NCBI RefSeq assembly: GCF_003335505.1
Contig: NZ_QPEX01000024.1
Coordinates: 1 to 64,000, forward strand
Source of the DNA: Bremerella cremea
Lineage (GTDB): Bacteria; Planctomycetota; Planctomycetia; Pirellulales; Pirellulaceae
Direction: 5' to 3'
Length of the DNA: 64,000 bases
Shown here: piece after piece, positions 15,506 through 23,464 of the stretch
Layout: every line of letters starts with the position of its first letter
Position numbering within the stretch: the first letter of the stretch is position 1
The notes under the pieces: generated by a model
The model's database searches: none
What the model was told of the DNA's origin: nothing
The model's input: the letters and a program-made list of their open reading frames with translations, nothing else
Translations under genes and position numbers: made by a program

Positions 15506-16306
15506 TTAGGCGGCCACCTTGGAATATCCGCCGAAGTATTGCCGCTGGTAATAATCTAGCAATGAACCTGGAACAAAGGGGGCCTCGAAATCAAATCGAT
15601 TTCGCTTGGCCTCAAAAGAATTCAAATAGACGGCTCGTGTCGAATCGAGCATGGGCCAATCATCGCGAAACGTCTCGTCGTAGGGGCTTCGCCAGCGCGC
15701 TTCATGAATGGGATAGAAGACAGGAATTGGCAATGCGAGGTTTTCCATTTCCAGCGTCCGTATGGCCACCTGAAAACCACCCTCGTCGCCGACCATCCAT
15801 GAGCGAATTGGTTTCAGATTGTGGGTAAATCGCCTCCGAAAGGCTTTCTTCCAGCGATGCCGCAACTTCTCGCCAGCTACCGGAAAATGAGGCTGCAGGC
15901 AACGATTCAACATGAAGCGGGGCAGCGGATGCGCGGGAGGCGTGATTAATACGGAAAGCCCCCAAGGGCACCAATCGATATCCGACTTCCGCCCGAAGAC
16001 AACCGGCTGATCGAAGTCGAAAGGGCGGATGCAAAGTACGTCGGTCGAGATAAAACAGCCACCATGTTCAAGCAATGTTTTCCACCGGATCATCGCCGCG
16101 ATACCGGCTTGCGAGTTGCGGCGAAATAGCTCGCTGGACTGCGGCACTATCTCGTTGGCGTCAACAGCACGTACTCCCTCAGGCAAGTTCTCTTGCGGGC
16201 AGTAGGTCAACAGTTCAACTTCCCCATGGTGTACCGCAAACGATCGCAAGCAAACGCGTTCGATTCGATTCAACGGGCCTTGATGCTTGAAACAACGGAT
16301 CTTCAT
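15506..16306 (-). CDS. GT32-like glycosyltransferase (copy C of three, divergent)
   Basis: The protein of about 266 residues keeps the group architecture: IRCFKHQGPLNRIERVCLRSF, VELLTYCPQENLPEGV, AMIRWKTLLEHGGCF and a Pfam-like motif in which the DTD of copies A and B is STD (FISTDVLCIRPFDF). One of the two metal-binding acids is therefore changed. The start at 16306 is chosen because it has GGAAAG just upstream and clears the preceding gene, which ends at 16320; the ATG at 16351 would overlap it by 32 bases. It was probably the first of the three to diverge. Confidence 0.75.
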   Translation of the reverse strand: MKIRCFKHQGPLNRIERVCLRSFAVHHGEVELLTYCPQENLPEGVRAVDANEIVPQSSELFRRNSQAGIAAMIRWKTLLEHGGCFISTDVLCIRPFDFDQPVVFGRKSDIDWCPWGLSVLITPPAHPLPRFMLNRCLQPHFPVAGEKLRHRWKKAFRRRFTHNLKPIRSWMVGDEGGFQVAIRTLEMENLALPIPVFYPIHEARWRSPYDETFRDDWPMLDSTRAVYLNSFEAKRNRFDFEAPFVPGSLLDYYQRQYFGGYSKVAA

Positions 16307-16319
16307 GGTTGAGCTTTCC

Positions 16320-17279
16320 TTATCCAAGCGAGACCGAAAGAGCGGACGCATTCGAAGGAGGAGTGATTAACGTTCCGCTGGAAGCTTGAGCCACCGGCAG
16401 TGCAGCAGGCTCTGCGAGCCTGGAGGACAAGGGACGATCGTAAGTCTGATAAGGAACGGAACCATCCAAGTACTGGTTCATGCCATGCTGGCAAAACGGC
16501 ATCACTGGCGATTGTTCGTAGTACGCGCGATTGGCTGTGCCTTCTCCGTTACGAGCAAACGTGGGATCGAAGGGATGCCAAAGATGAATCGCTTTCACGC
16601 GATGCAAGACCGTCTTCGTACGAATCCCGTTGCGTAAAAAGCGACGCTGGATATCGCGATCCTCGAATCCCCAACCAACGAAGTTTTCGTCGAAGCCGTT
16701 GATGCCAAGTAAATCTTCCCGTCGGCAGGCAAACGCACAACCAGTCAGGCGCGGACGCATCGGCAGAGAAAGCAGAGAATAAACACGTGCCCGAAAGGTC
16801 TTGCGCGAGAGACGCTTCACCTCGTTTTGGCAAATCAGTTTTTCCACATCCCAAGCGTCAATGCGATCGCCGTTGATTGATTGGGTGGCCTTTTCAGACA
16901 AACGGTAGCAATCGCTCGCCAACACGACCCCAGGCTGCAATCCTTCGACCATGGAACGGACAAACTGGGGGGGCACAATGCAATCTCCATCCAGGAAGAT
17001 CAGCTCGGGCCCCTGCGACACGGCTGCCGCTTTGTTACGGCACATTGCTAGACGAAAACCAGCTTTGGCTTGGGTAAGAAAGAGGGTGCGGCCCCCCCAT
17101 CGCTGGGCAAACTCGGCCACACACGCTTCGGTTTCGCTTCCCGCAGAACCATCATCGGCCACGATCACTTCGCAGCGTCTGGCGTCGAAATCTTGGTTCT
17201 CTAAAGAACGCAGGCAATTCCTTAGATGGCCAGGACGCTCAAACGTCGTGACAACAATACTTATATCCGCGCTTGTCAT
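16320..17279 (-). CDS. GT2-family glycosyltransferase with galactosyltransferase-like C-terminal domain
   Basis: The protein has a GT-A N terminus (ISIVVTTFERPGHLRNCLRSL, then VIVADDGSAG) with the catalytic region LIFLDGDCIVPP, and a GT7-C-like segment near 185-225 (LTGCAFACRREDLLGINGFDE, then GWGFEDRDIQRRFLRNGI) as in chondroitin polymerase-type enzymes. It should transfer a hexose or hexosamine in surface glycan synthesis. It is the first gene of the polysaccharide operon. The start at 17279 (MTSADISIVV) fits the family better than 17297. The C-terminal 40 residues are Ser/Ala-rich and probably disordered. Confidence 0.82.
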   Translation of the reverse strand: MTSADISIVVTTFERPGHLRNCLRSLENQDFDARRCEVIVADDGSAGSETEACVAEFAQRWGGRTLFLTQAKAGFRLAMCRNKAAAVSQGPELIFLDGDCIVPPQFVRSMVEGLQPGVVLASDCYRLSEKATQSINGDRIDAWDVEKLICQNEVKRLSRKTFRARVYSLLSLPMRPRLTGCAFACRREDLLGINGFDENFVGWGFEDRDIQRRFLRNGIRTKTVLHRVKAIHLWHPFDPTFARNGEGTANRAYYEQSPVMPFCQHGMNQYLDGSVPYQTYDRPLSSRLAEPAALPVAQASSGTLITPPSNASALSVSLG

Positions 17280-17591
17280 GCGTATCTCGGCTGGCATTCA
17301 AAATGACGACCGTCACAAAAAATGATCATTCCTGCCCCAGACCACTTTCCCTGCTCCTCCCCCTCGCTAGGTCCAAGAGCCTGGTAATACCATCGGAGTA
17401 CAAACGCCCTGCGCTTTATAAGAATTATTTCAACTAGGCAAGATATAACGATTTTCACCAGCCTCCTGAGGTATACGAAGCATGCCTTGCTGGCATCCTC
17501 TAATTCCGAACCAGCTTAGGCGAAAGCACGACAAGCCCCCAATATAGCCGCCGAGGATACCCACAAGAGAAACGAGCGCGGATCAATCAGA

Positions 17592-17641
17592 ATGACATCC
17601 TCTGTGTCATCTTTTGAGATGAAAGTTGTCACATCGACAAC
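17592..17641. promoter_or_regulatory. Two adjacent dyads in the 17298-17830 gap
   Basis: The sequences atgaca-N7-tgtcat (17592-17610) and gttgtc-acatc-gacaac (17625-17641) are perfect inverted repeats 14 bp apart. They lie between the divergent polysaccharide operon and the His-rich secreted protein, so a repressor or activator could control either side. The remainder of the 530-bp gap shows no gene. Confidence 0.35.
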
Positions 17642-17830
17642 ACACCTCCTCGTTTCCCTAAACACTACAAATAGTGCAAGCATTTACAGCATAACGACTT
17701 GCGCTATTCGTAGCGTTTTTGGCATTCCTTCTGCATTATTTAGCTGTCAAACCACCTCGGGCTCGGCAGCTTGATCACGACAATGTCATCGCTGCCAGAT
17801 AAGAAATCACTCAATTCTGGAGAGTTCATC

Positions 17831-18124
17831 ATGAAATCGTTATTGCTTGCTGCGATTGTTGCCACTGGTTTGATGTTTGGTGCCGCATCCAATGCCGAAG
17901 CTGGCGGACCGCACCATGGTCATCACGGCCATCACGGACACCATGGCAATTACGGCTACCACCACGGGCACGGCTATGGCTACCATTCGTATCATCGTGG
18001 ACCATCGTATTACGGTCGCAACTACTATCGTCCCAGCTACCGCTATTACAGCCCGTATCCGTACTACGGAGGGAGTGGAATCCAGATCAACGGTCGTGGG
18101 TTCAACTTCGGTGTTCGCTTTTAA
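17831..18124 (+). CDS. Small secreted His/Gly/Tyr-rich protein
   Basis: From the ATG at 17831 (GGAGAG at 17819-17824) the protein has 97 residues. A classical signal peptide (MKSLLLAAIVATGLMFGAA, cleavage after NAEA) is followed by a HHGHHGHHG-type run of histidines and then a tract of Tyr, Arg and Pro, ending in INGRGFNFGVRF. The His run could bind nickel, copper or zinc, and the C-terminal strand resembles small envelope proteins common in planctomycetes. It belongs to no catalytic family I know. An upstream in-frame ATG at 17771 would place 20 extra residues before the signal peptide and is unlikely. Confidence 0.75.
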   Translation: MKSLLLAAIVATGLMFGAASNAEAGGPHHGHHGHHGHHGNYGYHHGHGYGYHSYHRGPSYYGRNYYRPSYRYYSPYPYYGGSGIQINGRGFNFGVRF

Positions 18125-18159
18125 GTGAATCACGAACGCACGGGTCACCTTTTCATGCG

Positions 18160-18194
18160 AGCCCCTCTATTTGGCAAAATGGAGGGGCTTTTCT
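18160..18194 (+). terminator. Rho-independent terminator after the His-rich protein
   Basis: The stem agcccctc (18160-18167) pairs with gaggggct (18182-18189), followed by tttctt. Confidence 0.75.
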
Positions 18195-18281
18195 TATGCT
18201 TGCCCCCGGCAGACACCCCTCGTTCTTTCGCGGCAGGGACACTAAATTGGCTTGTGAAAACCCAATTCACGAGATAGATCC

Positions 18282-18857
18282 ATGCTGCATTTAAAGTCCG
18301 AATCAAGCCAGCGTTGGCTCGATCAAGTCGAAAAGCACACCGACTTGGTCCTGATCGATCACGCCCACTGCGAAAAGAAAGCGGCTGGCACAGCGTTGAA
18401 CCTGATCTTCGCTTATGTCGAAGATGAAGAGCTATGCCGCGAAATGACTTCGATCGTCAACGAAGAACTCGAACACTTTCACATGGTGCTCGACCTACTA
18501 AAAAAACGTGGAATCAAGTTCCTCCGCCTCAAGCCAAGTAATTACGGTAACCAGCTGCACGAACTGATCCGCAACCAGGAACCACAGCGAGCCGTTGATC
18601 GCTTGCTGATTGCCGGACTGATCGAAGCACGGAGTTGCGAGCGATTCGGCCAACTCCGCAAGCACCTACCTGATGCAGAGTTACGCGACTTTTACGATAG
18701 TTTGTTTGAATCCGAGGCCCGGCATCACGCCGTTTATGTGCGATTAGCGAAGCACTATGCCCCAGAAAAAGAAGTGATGGCCCGCCTGGACGAGCTTGCC
18801 ACGGCGGAAGCAGCGATTATTGCCAAGGGATACGAAAACGCGCGCATGCATAGCTAA
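18282..18857 (+). CDS. miaE: tRNA-(ms2io6A)-hydroxylase (MiaE)
   Basis: The 191-residue protein has the non-haem di-iron carboxylate pattern of MiaE: DHAHCEKKAAGTALNLIF near residue 26 with a conserved E, NEELEHFHMVLDLL near 62 (E-x-x-H), IEARSCERF near 110 and ESEARHHAVYVRLA near 144 (E-x-x-x-H). The enzyme hydroxylates the isopentenyl group of ms2i6A37 in tRNAs that read U-starting codons, using O2. It is a single gene followed by the methionine-salvage cluster. The tRNA-Leu(UAA) at 51960 is the type of tRNA that carries this base. Confidence 0.9.
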   Translation: MLHLKSESSQRWLDQVEKHTDLVLIDHAHCEKKAAGTALNLIFAYVEDEELCREMTSIVNEELEHFHMVLDLLKKRGIKFLRLKPSNYGNQLHELIRNQEPQRAVDRLLIAGLIEARSCERFGQLRKHLPDAELRDFYDSLFESEARHHAVYVRLAKHYAPEKEVMARLDELATAEAAIIAKGYENARMHS

Positions 18858-18992
18858 GCTTCCCTCACGTAGGCTTGTTCCGTTGAACCCTGCCCCCGAT
18901 TTGCTAAACTCACACTTTTTACTCGCCCTGCTTGCCGATGACCGAGGCGACCCCCAATTCGTCCGGCCTGGCGGAAGATAATTTCGAGCCTT

Positions 18993-19703
18993 ATGACTAC
19001 CGATACCGAAGTCACCCCCTCCCCTTCCCATCCTGCCCTAGCCGGAGCTGAAAAAGCCATCGCCGAATTGCGCGAGACCGGCCAGTACTTCTTCCAACGC
19101 GGTTGGTCAGTCGGCACCAGCAGCAATTACAGCGTGGTTCTCAATCGCAGCCCGCTTCAGTTGGTTGTCACGGCCAGCGGTATGGATAAGGGGCGTCTGC
19201 GGCCCAAAGACTTCGTTCGCTGCAACTACGACGGCGTTCAGGTCGATACCAACAATCAACCCACCACCGATCAACCCCGTTCTTCAGCGGAAACGTTGTT
19301 GCATGTTGTTCTCGCTCGGCTGGAAGGCGTTGGCTCGGTACTGCATACCCATTCGGTATGGGGCACGCTATTGTCCGACCACTTCGCAGCCCAAGGTAGT
19401 TTCGAGATCGAAGATTACGAAATGCTCAAGGGCTTGGCTGGCGTGAAAACGCACCGCCACGTCGAATCGGTGCCGATCTTCGACAATACGCAAGACATTC
19501 CTAAGCTGGCCGAGAAGGTCGACAAACGCCTGCATGACGAGTCGCAACCGCCGATTCACGGCTTTTTGATTCGCAACCACGGCCTATACACTTGGGGAGA
19601 AGACGTCGCGGAAGCTCGTCGCCACATCGAGGTTTATGAGTTTCTCTTTGAAGTCTTAGGGCGTAAACTTTCAGCACAGGGAAAGCTTTGTAACCCCGCC
19701 TAG
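18993..19703 (+). CDS. mtnB: Methylthioribulose-1-phosphate dehydratase (MtnB)
   Basis: The 236-residue protein is a class II aldolase-like zinc enzyme. Visible features are the N-terminal [32 protein letters not shown] near 58, the metal-binding [10 protein letters not shown] near 119, and [17 protein letters not shown] near 187 with the third His. It dehydrates 5-methylthioribulose-1-phosphate in methionine salvage. It is followed by mtnD and mtnC, the next two steps, so the three form an operon. mtnN/mtnP, mtnK and mtnA are not in the window. Confidence 0.93.
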   Translation: MTTDTEVTPSPSHPALAGAEKAIAELRETGQYFFQRGWSVGTSSNYSVVLNRSPLQLVVTASGMDKGRLRPKDFVRCNYDGVQVDTNNQPTTDQPRSSAETLLHVVLARLEGVGSVLHTHSVWGTLLSDHFAAQGSFEIEDYEMLKGLAGVKTHRHVESVPIFDNTQDIPKLAEKVDKRLHDESQPPIHGFLIRNHGLYTWGEDVAEARRHIEVYEFLFEVLGRKLSAQGKLCNPA

Positions 19704-19780
19704 CAATCCCCTTTTCTTATTCGCACACGTTCACCTTCCACCAAATTTCGCCCCTCACGGCGATGGGAGCTTCCGGCATC

Positions 19781-20362
19781 ATGGCCAGCATTTCCATTCC
19801 TGACGAAAACCGCACACTGACCGAAGTGCAAGAGATTCGCGACTTTCTGCAGCCGTTTGGCATCTGGTACGAAAAGTGGGATGTCGCTGGTCGCATTGGC
19901 GAAAAAGCGACCAATGAAGAGATCTTAGAAGCCTACTCGCCGGAAATTGAGCGCCTGAAAAAACAGGGCGGGTTTGTCACCGCCGACGTGATCAATGTCT
20001 CGCCAGAAACACCCAACCTCGATGCGATGCTCGAGAAATTCAATAAAGAACACACCCACAGCGAAGACGAAGTTCGCTTCACGGTAGAAGGTCGGGGCGT
20101 GTTTCATATCAATCCTGAAAACGGGCCAGTCTTTGCTGTCCTCGTTGAATCAGGCGATTTGATCAATGTGCCACGCGACACGCAGCATTGGTTCAACCTT
20201 TGCAGCGATCGCCACATTCGTTGCATCCGTCTGTTCGAAGATCCTTCCGGTTGGACGCCGCATTACATGGACGACGGCGTGCACGTTAAGTATTCGCCTC
20301 TGTGCTGGGGCCCCGATTTCCTGCCGAAAGCGGACGACATTGACCCTGTGGTGAAACTCTAA
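19781..20362 (+). CDS. mtnD: Acireductone dioxygenase (MtnD)
   Basis: The cupin enzyme has metal ligands His-x-His and Glu in [11 protein letters not shown] near residue 90 and the second His in [11 protein letters not shown] near 133. It oxidises acireductone with O2; Fe gives 2-keto-4-methylthiobutyrate and formate, Ni gives an off-pathway CO-releasing product. The start at 19781 ([13 protein letters not shown]) matches family length and uses GGGAG at 19764-19768; an upstream ATG at 19763 is possible. Its stop overlaps the mtnC start by one base. Confidence 0.92.
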   Translation: MASISIPDENRTLTEVQEIRDFLQPFGIWYEKWDVAGRIGEKATNEEILEAYSPEIERLKKQGGFVTADVINVSPETPNLDAMLEKFNKEHTHSEDEVRFTVEGRGVFHINPENGPVFAVLVESGDLINVPRDTQHWFNLCSDRHIRCIRLFEDPSGWTPHYMDDGVHVKYSPLCWGPDFLPKADDIDPVVKL

Positions 20363-21093
20363 TGGCATCACCTTGGAACTGCATCCTGCTTGACATCGAA
20401 GGCACCACATCCAGCGTCAGCTTCGTGTATGACGTGATGTTTCCGTTTGTCCTGCGCGAACTAGACAACTACCTAGAGTGTGCCTGGAACGCGCCAGAAC
20501 TCTCGCCGGTCCTCGATCAAATTGCCCAAGATGCCGGACACCAAAGCTTTTTGGCCTGGACCGCTGATCTGACCGACGAATCGTCACGACGCGAACGGGT
20601 CGCTAGCGAGATTCGCCGTCTCATGGCTGACGATGTGAAAGCGACCGGTTTAAAGCAGCTGCAAGGCATGATCTGGAAAGATGGCTTTGAACGTGGTGAA
20701 CTGGTCGCCCAGGTTTACCAAGACGTCCCCGAGGCCCTGGAAGCATGGACCTCGGCTGGCTTGCGAGTCTATATCTATTCGTCCGGCAGTATCGCCGCCC
20801 AAAAGTTGTTCTTTGGGCACAGCGAAGCCGGCAACCTTCTCCCCTATTTCTCAGGCCATTTCGATACGACCACGGGGCCCAAGAAGGAAACTCAGAGCTA
20901 CCTCACCATTGCTGCCGAGATCGGTGAAGCAGGCGAAAAGGTGCTGTTCATCAGCGATGTCACCGCCGAGCTTGATGCGGCCCGTGAAGCAGGCATGGAG
21001 ACCCGACTGAGCATTCGCCCCGGTAACAAACCGGTGGAAGAAGGCCATGGCCACGAGCCGATCGCCAGCTTCTCCCAAGTTTCTCTCGGCTAG
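20362..21093 (+). CDS. mtnC: Acireductone synthase / enolase-phosphatase E1 (MtnC)
   Basis: The 243-residue HAD phosphatase begins with LLDIEGTTSSVSFVYDVMFPF (motif I D-x-E-G-T-T is diagnostic), has the SSGS motif II (VYIYSSGSIAAQKLLFG type) near 135 and motif III/IV in GPKKETQSY and LFISDVTAELDAAREAG near 195. It performs enolisation and dephosphorylation of diketo-methylthiopentyl phosphate, handing acireductone to MtnD. It closes the mtn operon and is followed by a strong hairpin. Confidence 0.95.
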   Translation: MASPWNCILLDIEGTTSSVSFVYDVMFPFVLRELDNYLECAWNAPELSPVLDQIAQDAGHQSFLAWTADLTDESSRRERVASEIRRLMADDVKATGLKQLQGMIWKDGFERGELVAQVYQDVPEALEAWTSAGLRVYIYSSGSIAAQKLFFGHSEAGNLLPYFSGHFDTTTGPKKETQSYLTIAAEIGEAGEKVLFISDVTAELDAAREAGMETRLSIRPGNKPVEEGHGHEPIASFSQVSLG

Positions 21094-21121
21094 CGTTGCT
21101 TCGCCAGCAGACAACCAAATT

Positions 21122-21155
21122 AGCGAAAACCAGCGATTTCTCTGCTGGTTTTCGC
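21122..21155. terminator. Stem-loop after mtnC
   Basis: The 12-bp stem gcgaaaaccagc (21123-21134) pairs with gctggttttcgc (21144-21155). There is no T-run, so it may act as an RNA-stabilising end rather than a classical terminator. Confidence 0.5.
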
Positions 21156-21308
21156 CAACCCTTGCCGCACTCGATACGTAGCATAGGATACCTCGTGATC
21201 GAAATGGATTCGGCCAGCACGGAAGGATAGGACTTTCTCAATCGCACGGAATGCGACCTGCTTTGACGCCGCGAAGACTACTTAGGAATCGCATAAAGGC
21301 CAGCAAAA

Positions 21309-22370
21309 ATGGTTCGCACCGTCCGGCAATTGATAGCTATTGGATTTCTCGCCACCTCCCCTGCGCTGCTTTGGGCTGGTTCGCCTGTTCAATTCGATGT
21401 CGGCTATCTCACGCCTGCCCACGATATCACGACTCCCGAGTTCCAACTGCAACGGCCCGGATATCGGCTGATGCAATTAGACGTGATGATCTCGACAATG
21501 GTCGACTCGCGAATCTCGAAAGACCTAACCGAGACCACCTTCCTGATCGAGCCCCATAATCCGAACATTCAAATCGAAGACTTCTCGCCACAAACCACGC
21601 TGCAAAGCCCTTACGCTGGCAACATCTCGCAAGAGAAACGCGTTGAATACAACGTCGACGGCAAACTGATCGCCAATCAGACGCTCACGCCGAATTTGGG
21701 TGGCAACGGCTCGCTTGGTATCAGCCGTAAGCAATCGTCGGTGGAAAAAGTCGATGTGATTCCGGAGATGAAGCTGGTCTCGGCCAGTGGTACCATCCAT
21801 CGAGGCCGCGGAGTTTACTTTCGCTTCAATCGCACGCCGCAAACGAGCCTGGAAGGGACAACCACACTGGGCGTGATCTTGGCAGTTCCAGAAGGCTGGT
21901 CGGCCGATACGATGACCGTCCGTTGCCGCGCCAAGATGCGTCAGCCGATCGTGCCTGGTGGCCCCTCGAAGGAAAACGAACTCCCAGAATCACGTTACAT
22001 GGTAGCGTTGTACCTGGCTGGCGATCGCCATGCGGCCAATACGGCCGGCCATTATGTACGCGAGGAAGCCAATTGGCAGGAGGTGCGTCGAAAGTACGAC
22101 GCCCAAATCCAACACCGCCGAATTGATTCGCCGCTGGACTACCTCACTTCTATCGTTCACCCTTCCCAGCAACACACCAACGTTGAAAAGTGGCTACGAA
22201 CCTCGCCTGAAAAAGCGGCCCGAGAACTGCCACCCCCTGTGGTTGATGCCTACTACCGGCTTCAAGAAGCACGAGCGAATTTGGATCGGTGCAACGGCAT
22301 ACAAGCGATTAGTCGCGCTCGCGTTACCGATGAATCGTCGATTGCGAACTCAGCCGTTTCTGTGAACTAA
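21309..22370 (+). CDS. Secreted protein of unknown function
   Basis: I do not recognise a family. The 353-residue protein starts with a signal peptide (RQLIAIGFLATSPALLWAG). The next 200 residues are beta-rich with no cysteines or catalytic motifs (QFDVGYLTPAHDITT near 26, then SASGTIHRGRGVYFRF near 155). A Pro-rich hinge (PIVPGGPSKENELPES) precedes a helical tail (VREEANWQEVRRKYDAQIQ to the end). It may be periplasmic or outer-membrane associated. It is a single gene, with no partner suggested by context. Confidence 0.7.
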   Translation: MVRTVRQLIAIGFLATSPALLWAGSPVQFDVGYLTPAHDITTPEFQLQRPGYRLMQLDVMISTMVDSRISKDLTETTFLIEPHNPNIQIEDFSPQTTLQSPYAGNISQEKRVEYNVDGKLIANQTLTPNLGGNGSLGISRKQSSVEKVDVIPEMKLVSASGTIHRGRGVYFRFNRTPQTSLEGTTTLGVILAVPEGWSADTMTVRCRAKMRQPIVPGGPSKENELPESRYMVALYLAGDRHAANTAGHYVREEANWQEVRRKYDAQIQHRRIDSPLDYLTSIVHPSQQHTNVEKWLRTSPEKAARELPPPVVDAYYRLQEARANLDRCNGIQAISRARVTDESSIANSAVSVN

Positions 22371-22389
22371 GCTGCAGAAAACCAGCCGG

Positions 22390-23418
22390 CTAATCGTCGA
22401 GAAAGGCGCTATGCCCATCGAGCTTCGCGATCCAATGAACAACGCGTTGGTCCATCCAACGACGATCTGGCACAATGGTTCGCGGGGCAATGAAACCGAG
22501 ATGACCGCCCCCCTTGGTAACCTCAAGCTCGACACTGCTGGAACGAGGATTCTTTTTGAAAATCTCGATCGGGACCACGCTATCGTCGTCCGCTGCCAAG
22601 ATCAGGCCAGGAATTTGAATTTTCGGTAGCAGCCGGGCGGAACTGGCTTGGGTGTAGTAATCTTCCGCCGACTCGAATCCACACTGCGGAGCCGTGAAGA
22701 TGGTATCGAACTCGATCAGTCGCCACGGCTTCTCGTTGAACTGAAAACCATCGTAGTAGTTTTCGTCTTTCTCGATTCGCCCTTGCACCATTCGGACCAA
22801 CCGACGCGAGAAGTCCCAATCGTACAGCCGATTGAATCCGCGATTCATGTTGCGGCTACAATAGCCCAAGTCGATCGGTGGCGCAACCGCCATCACACTA
22901 TCGACGCCACCCAGTCGCCCTGAACCGATTTCGCCAGCCAACTTTAAGACAATATTGGCTCCCATCGAATAGCCGTTCAACGTGATGGGAGATCCCAGAC
23001 ACAGAGCACTAACCGTTTCTACGGCCTGAGCGATATCCTCGCTGCACCCAGCATGAAAAGGGCGTTTCGCCAGCGTGCTGCCGGCACCGCAACCACGCAG
23101 GTCGACCCGGAAGGTGCGAATGCCCAACATATTTAACTTATGCGAGATCCGCACCAGGTTGCTGCTGCTGTGGCTGCCTCCTAGGCCATGGACCATCAGC
23201 ACAGCGCGTTGCCCAGGCTTCCAGGTTTTGGGGCAATCGTCGTGCAGAACAATTTGATCACCGTCGTCAAACACCACAAAATGTTGACGAGCTTGATACG
23301 AAATATTGTGCCCCGACCAGAACGCAGCCAATATGGTTTGCGCGTGCGAGTTCCGAAACAAAGGATGAGGCCGAAAGGGCCTCACTGAGGTCAAGACTAA
23401 AGGAGAACGGGCCAACAT
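22390..23418 (-). CDS. YheT-like alpha/beta hydrolase
   Basis: The protein of about 342 residues has the YheT-family opening RNSHAQTILAAFW, the oxyanion region VLMVHGLGGSHSS, the nucleophile elbow LNGYSMGANIVLKLAGE, and a late His in KGGGHLGFIAP. This is the embryogenesis-associated (YheT) branch, usually with esterase-like activity on lipids. The longest frame starts at 23523 but would overlap the sigma-54 activator (ending 23465). ATGs at 23451 and 23418 avoid this; 23418 puts the conserved start motif about 20 residues in, as in relatives. Confidence 0.8.
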   Translation of the reverse strand: MLARSPLVLTSVRPFRPHPLFRNSHAQTILAAFWSGHNISYQARQHFVVFDDGDQIVLHDDCPKTWKPGQRAVLMVHGLGGSHSSSNLVRISHKLNMLGIRTFRVDLRGCGAGSTLAKRPFHAGCSEDIAQAVETVSALCLGSPITLNGYSMGANIVLKLAGEIGSGRLGGVDSVMAVAPPIDLGYCSRNMNRGFNRLYDWDFSRRLVRMVQGRIEKDENYYDGFQFNEKPWRLIEFDTIFTAPQCGFESAEDYYTQASSARLLPKIQIPGLILAADDDSVVPIEIFKKNPRSSSVELEVTKGGGHLGFIAPRTIVPDRRWMDQRVVHWIAKLDGHSAFLDD

Positions 23419-23464
23419 TATTCTGCCGCAGGGTGTTCCCCTGCCTTCCATGCAGTCGGGCGAT

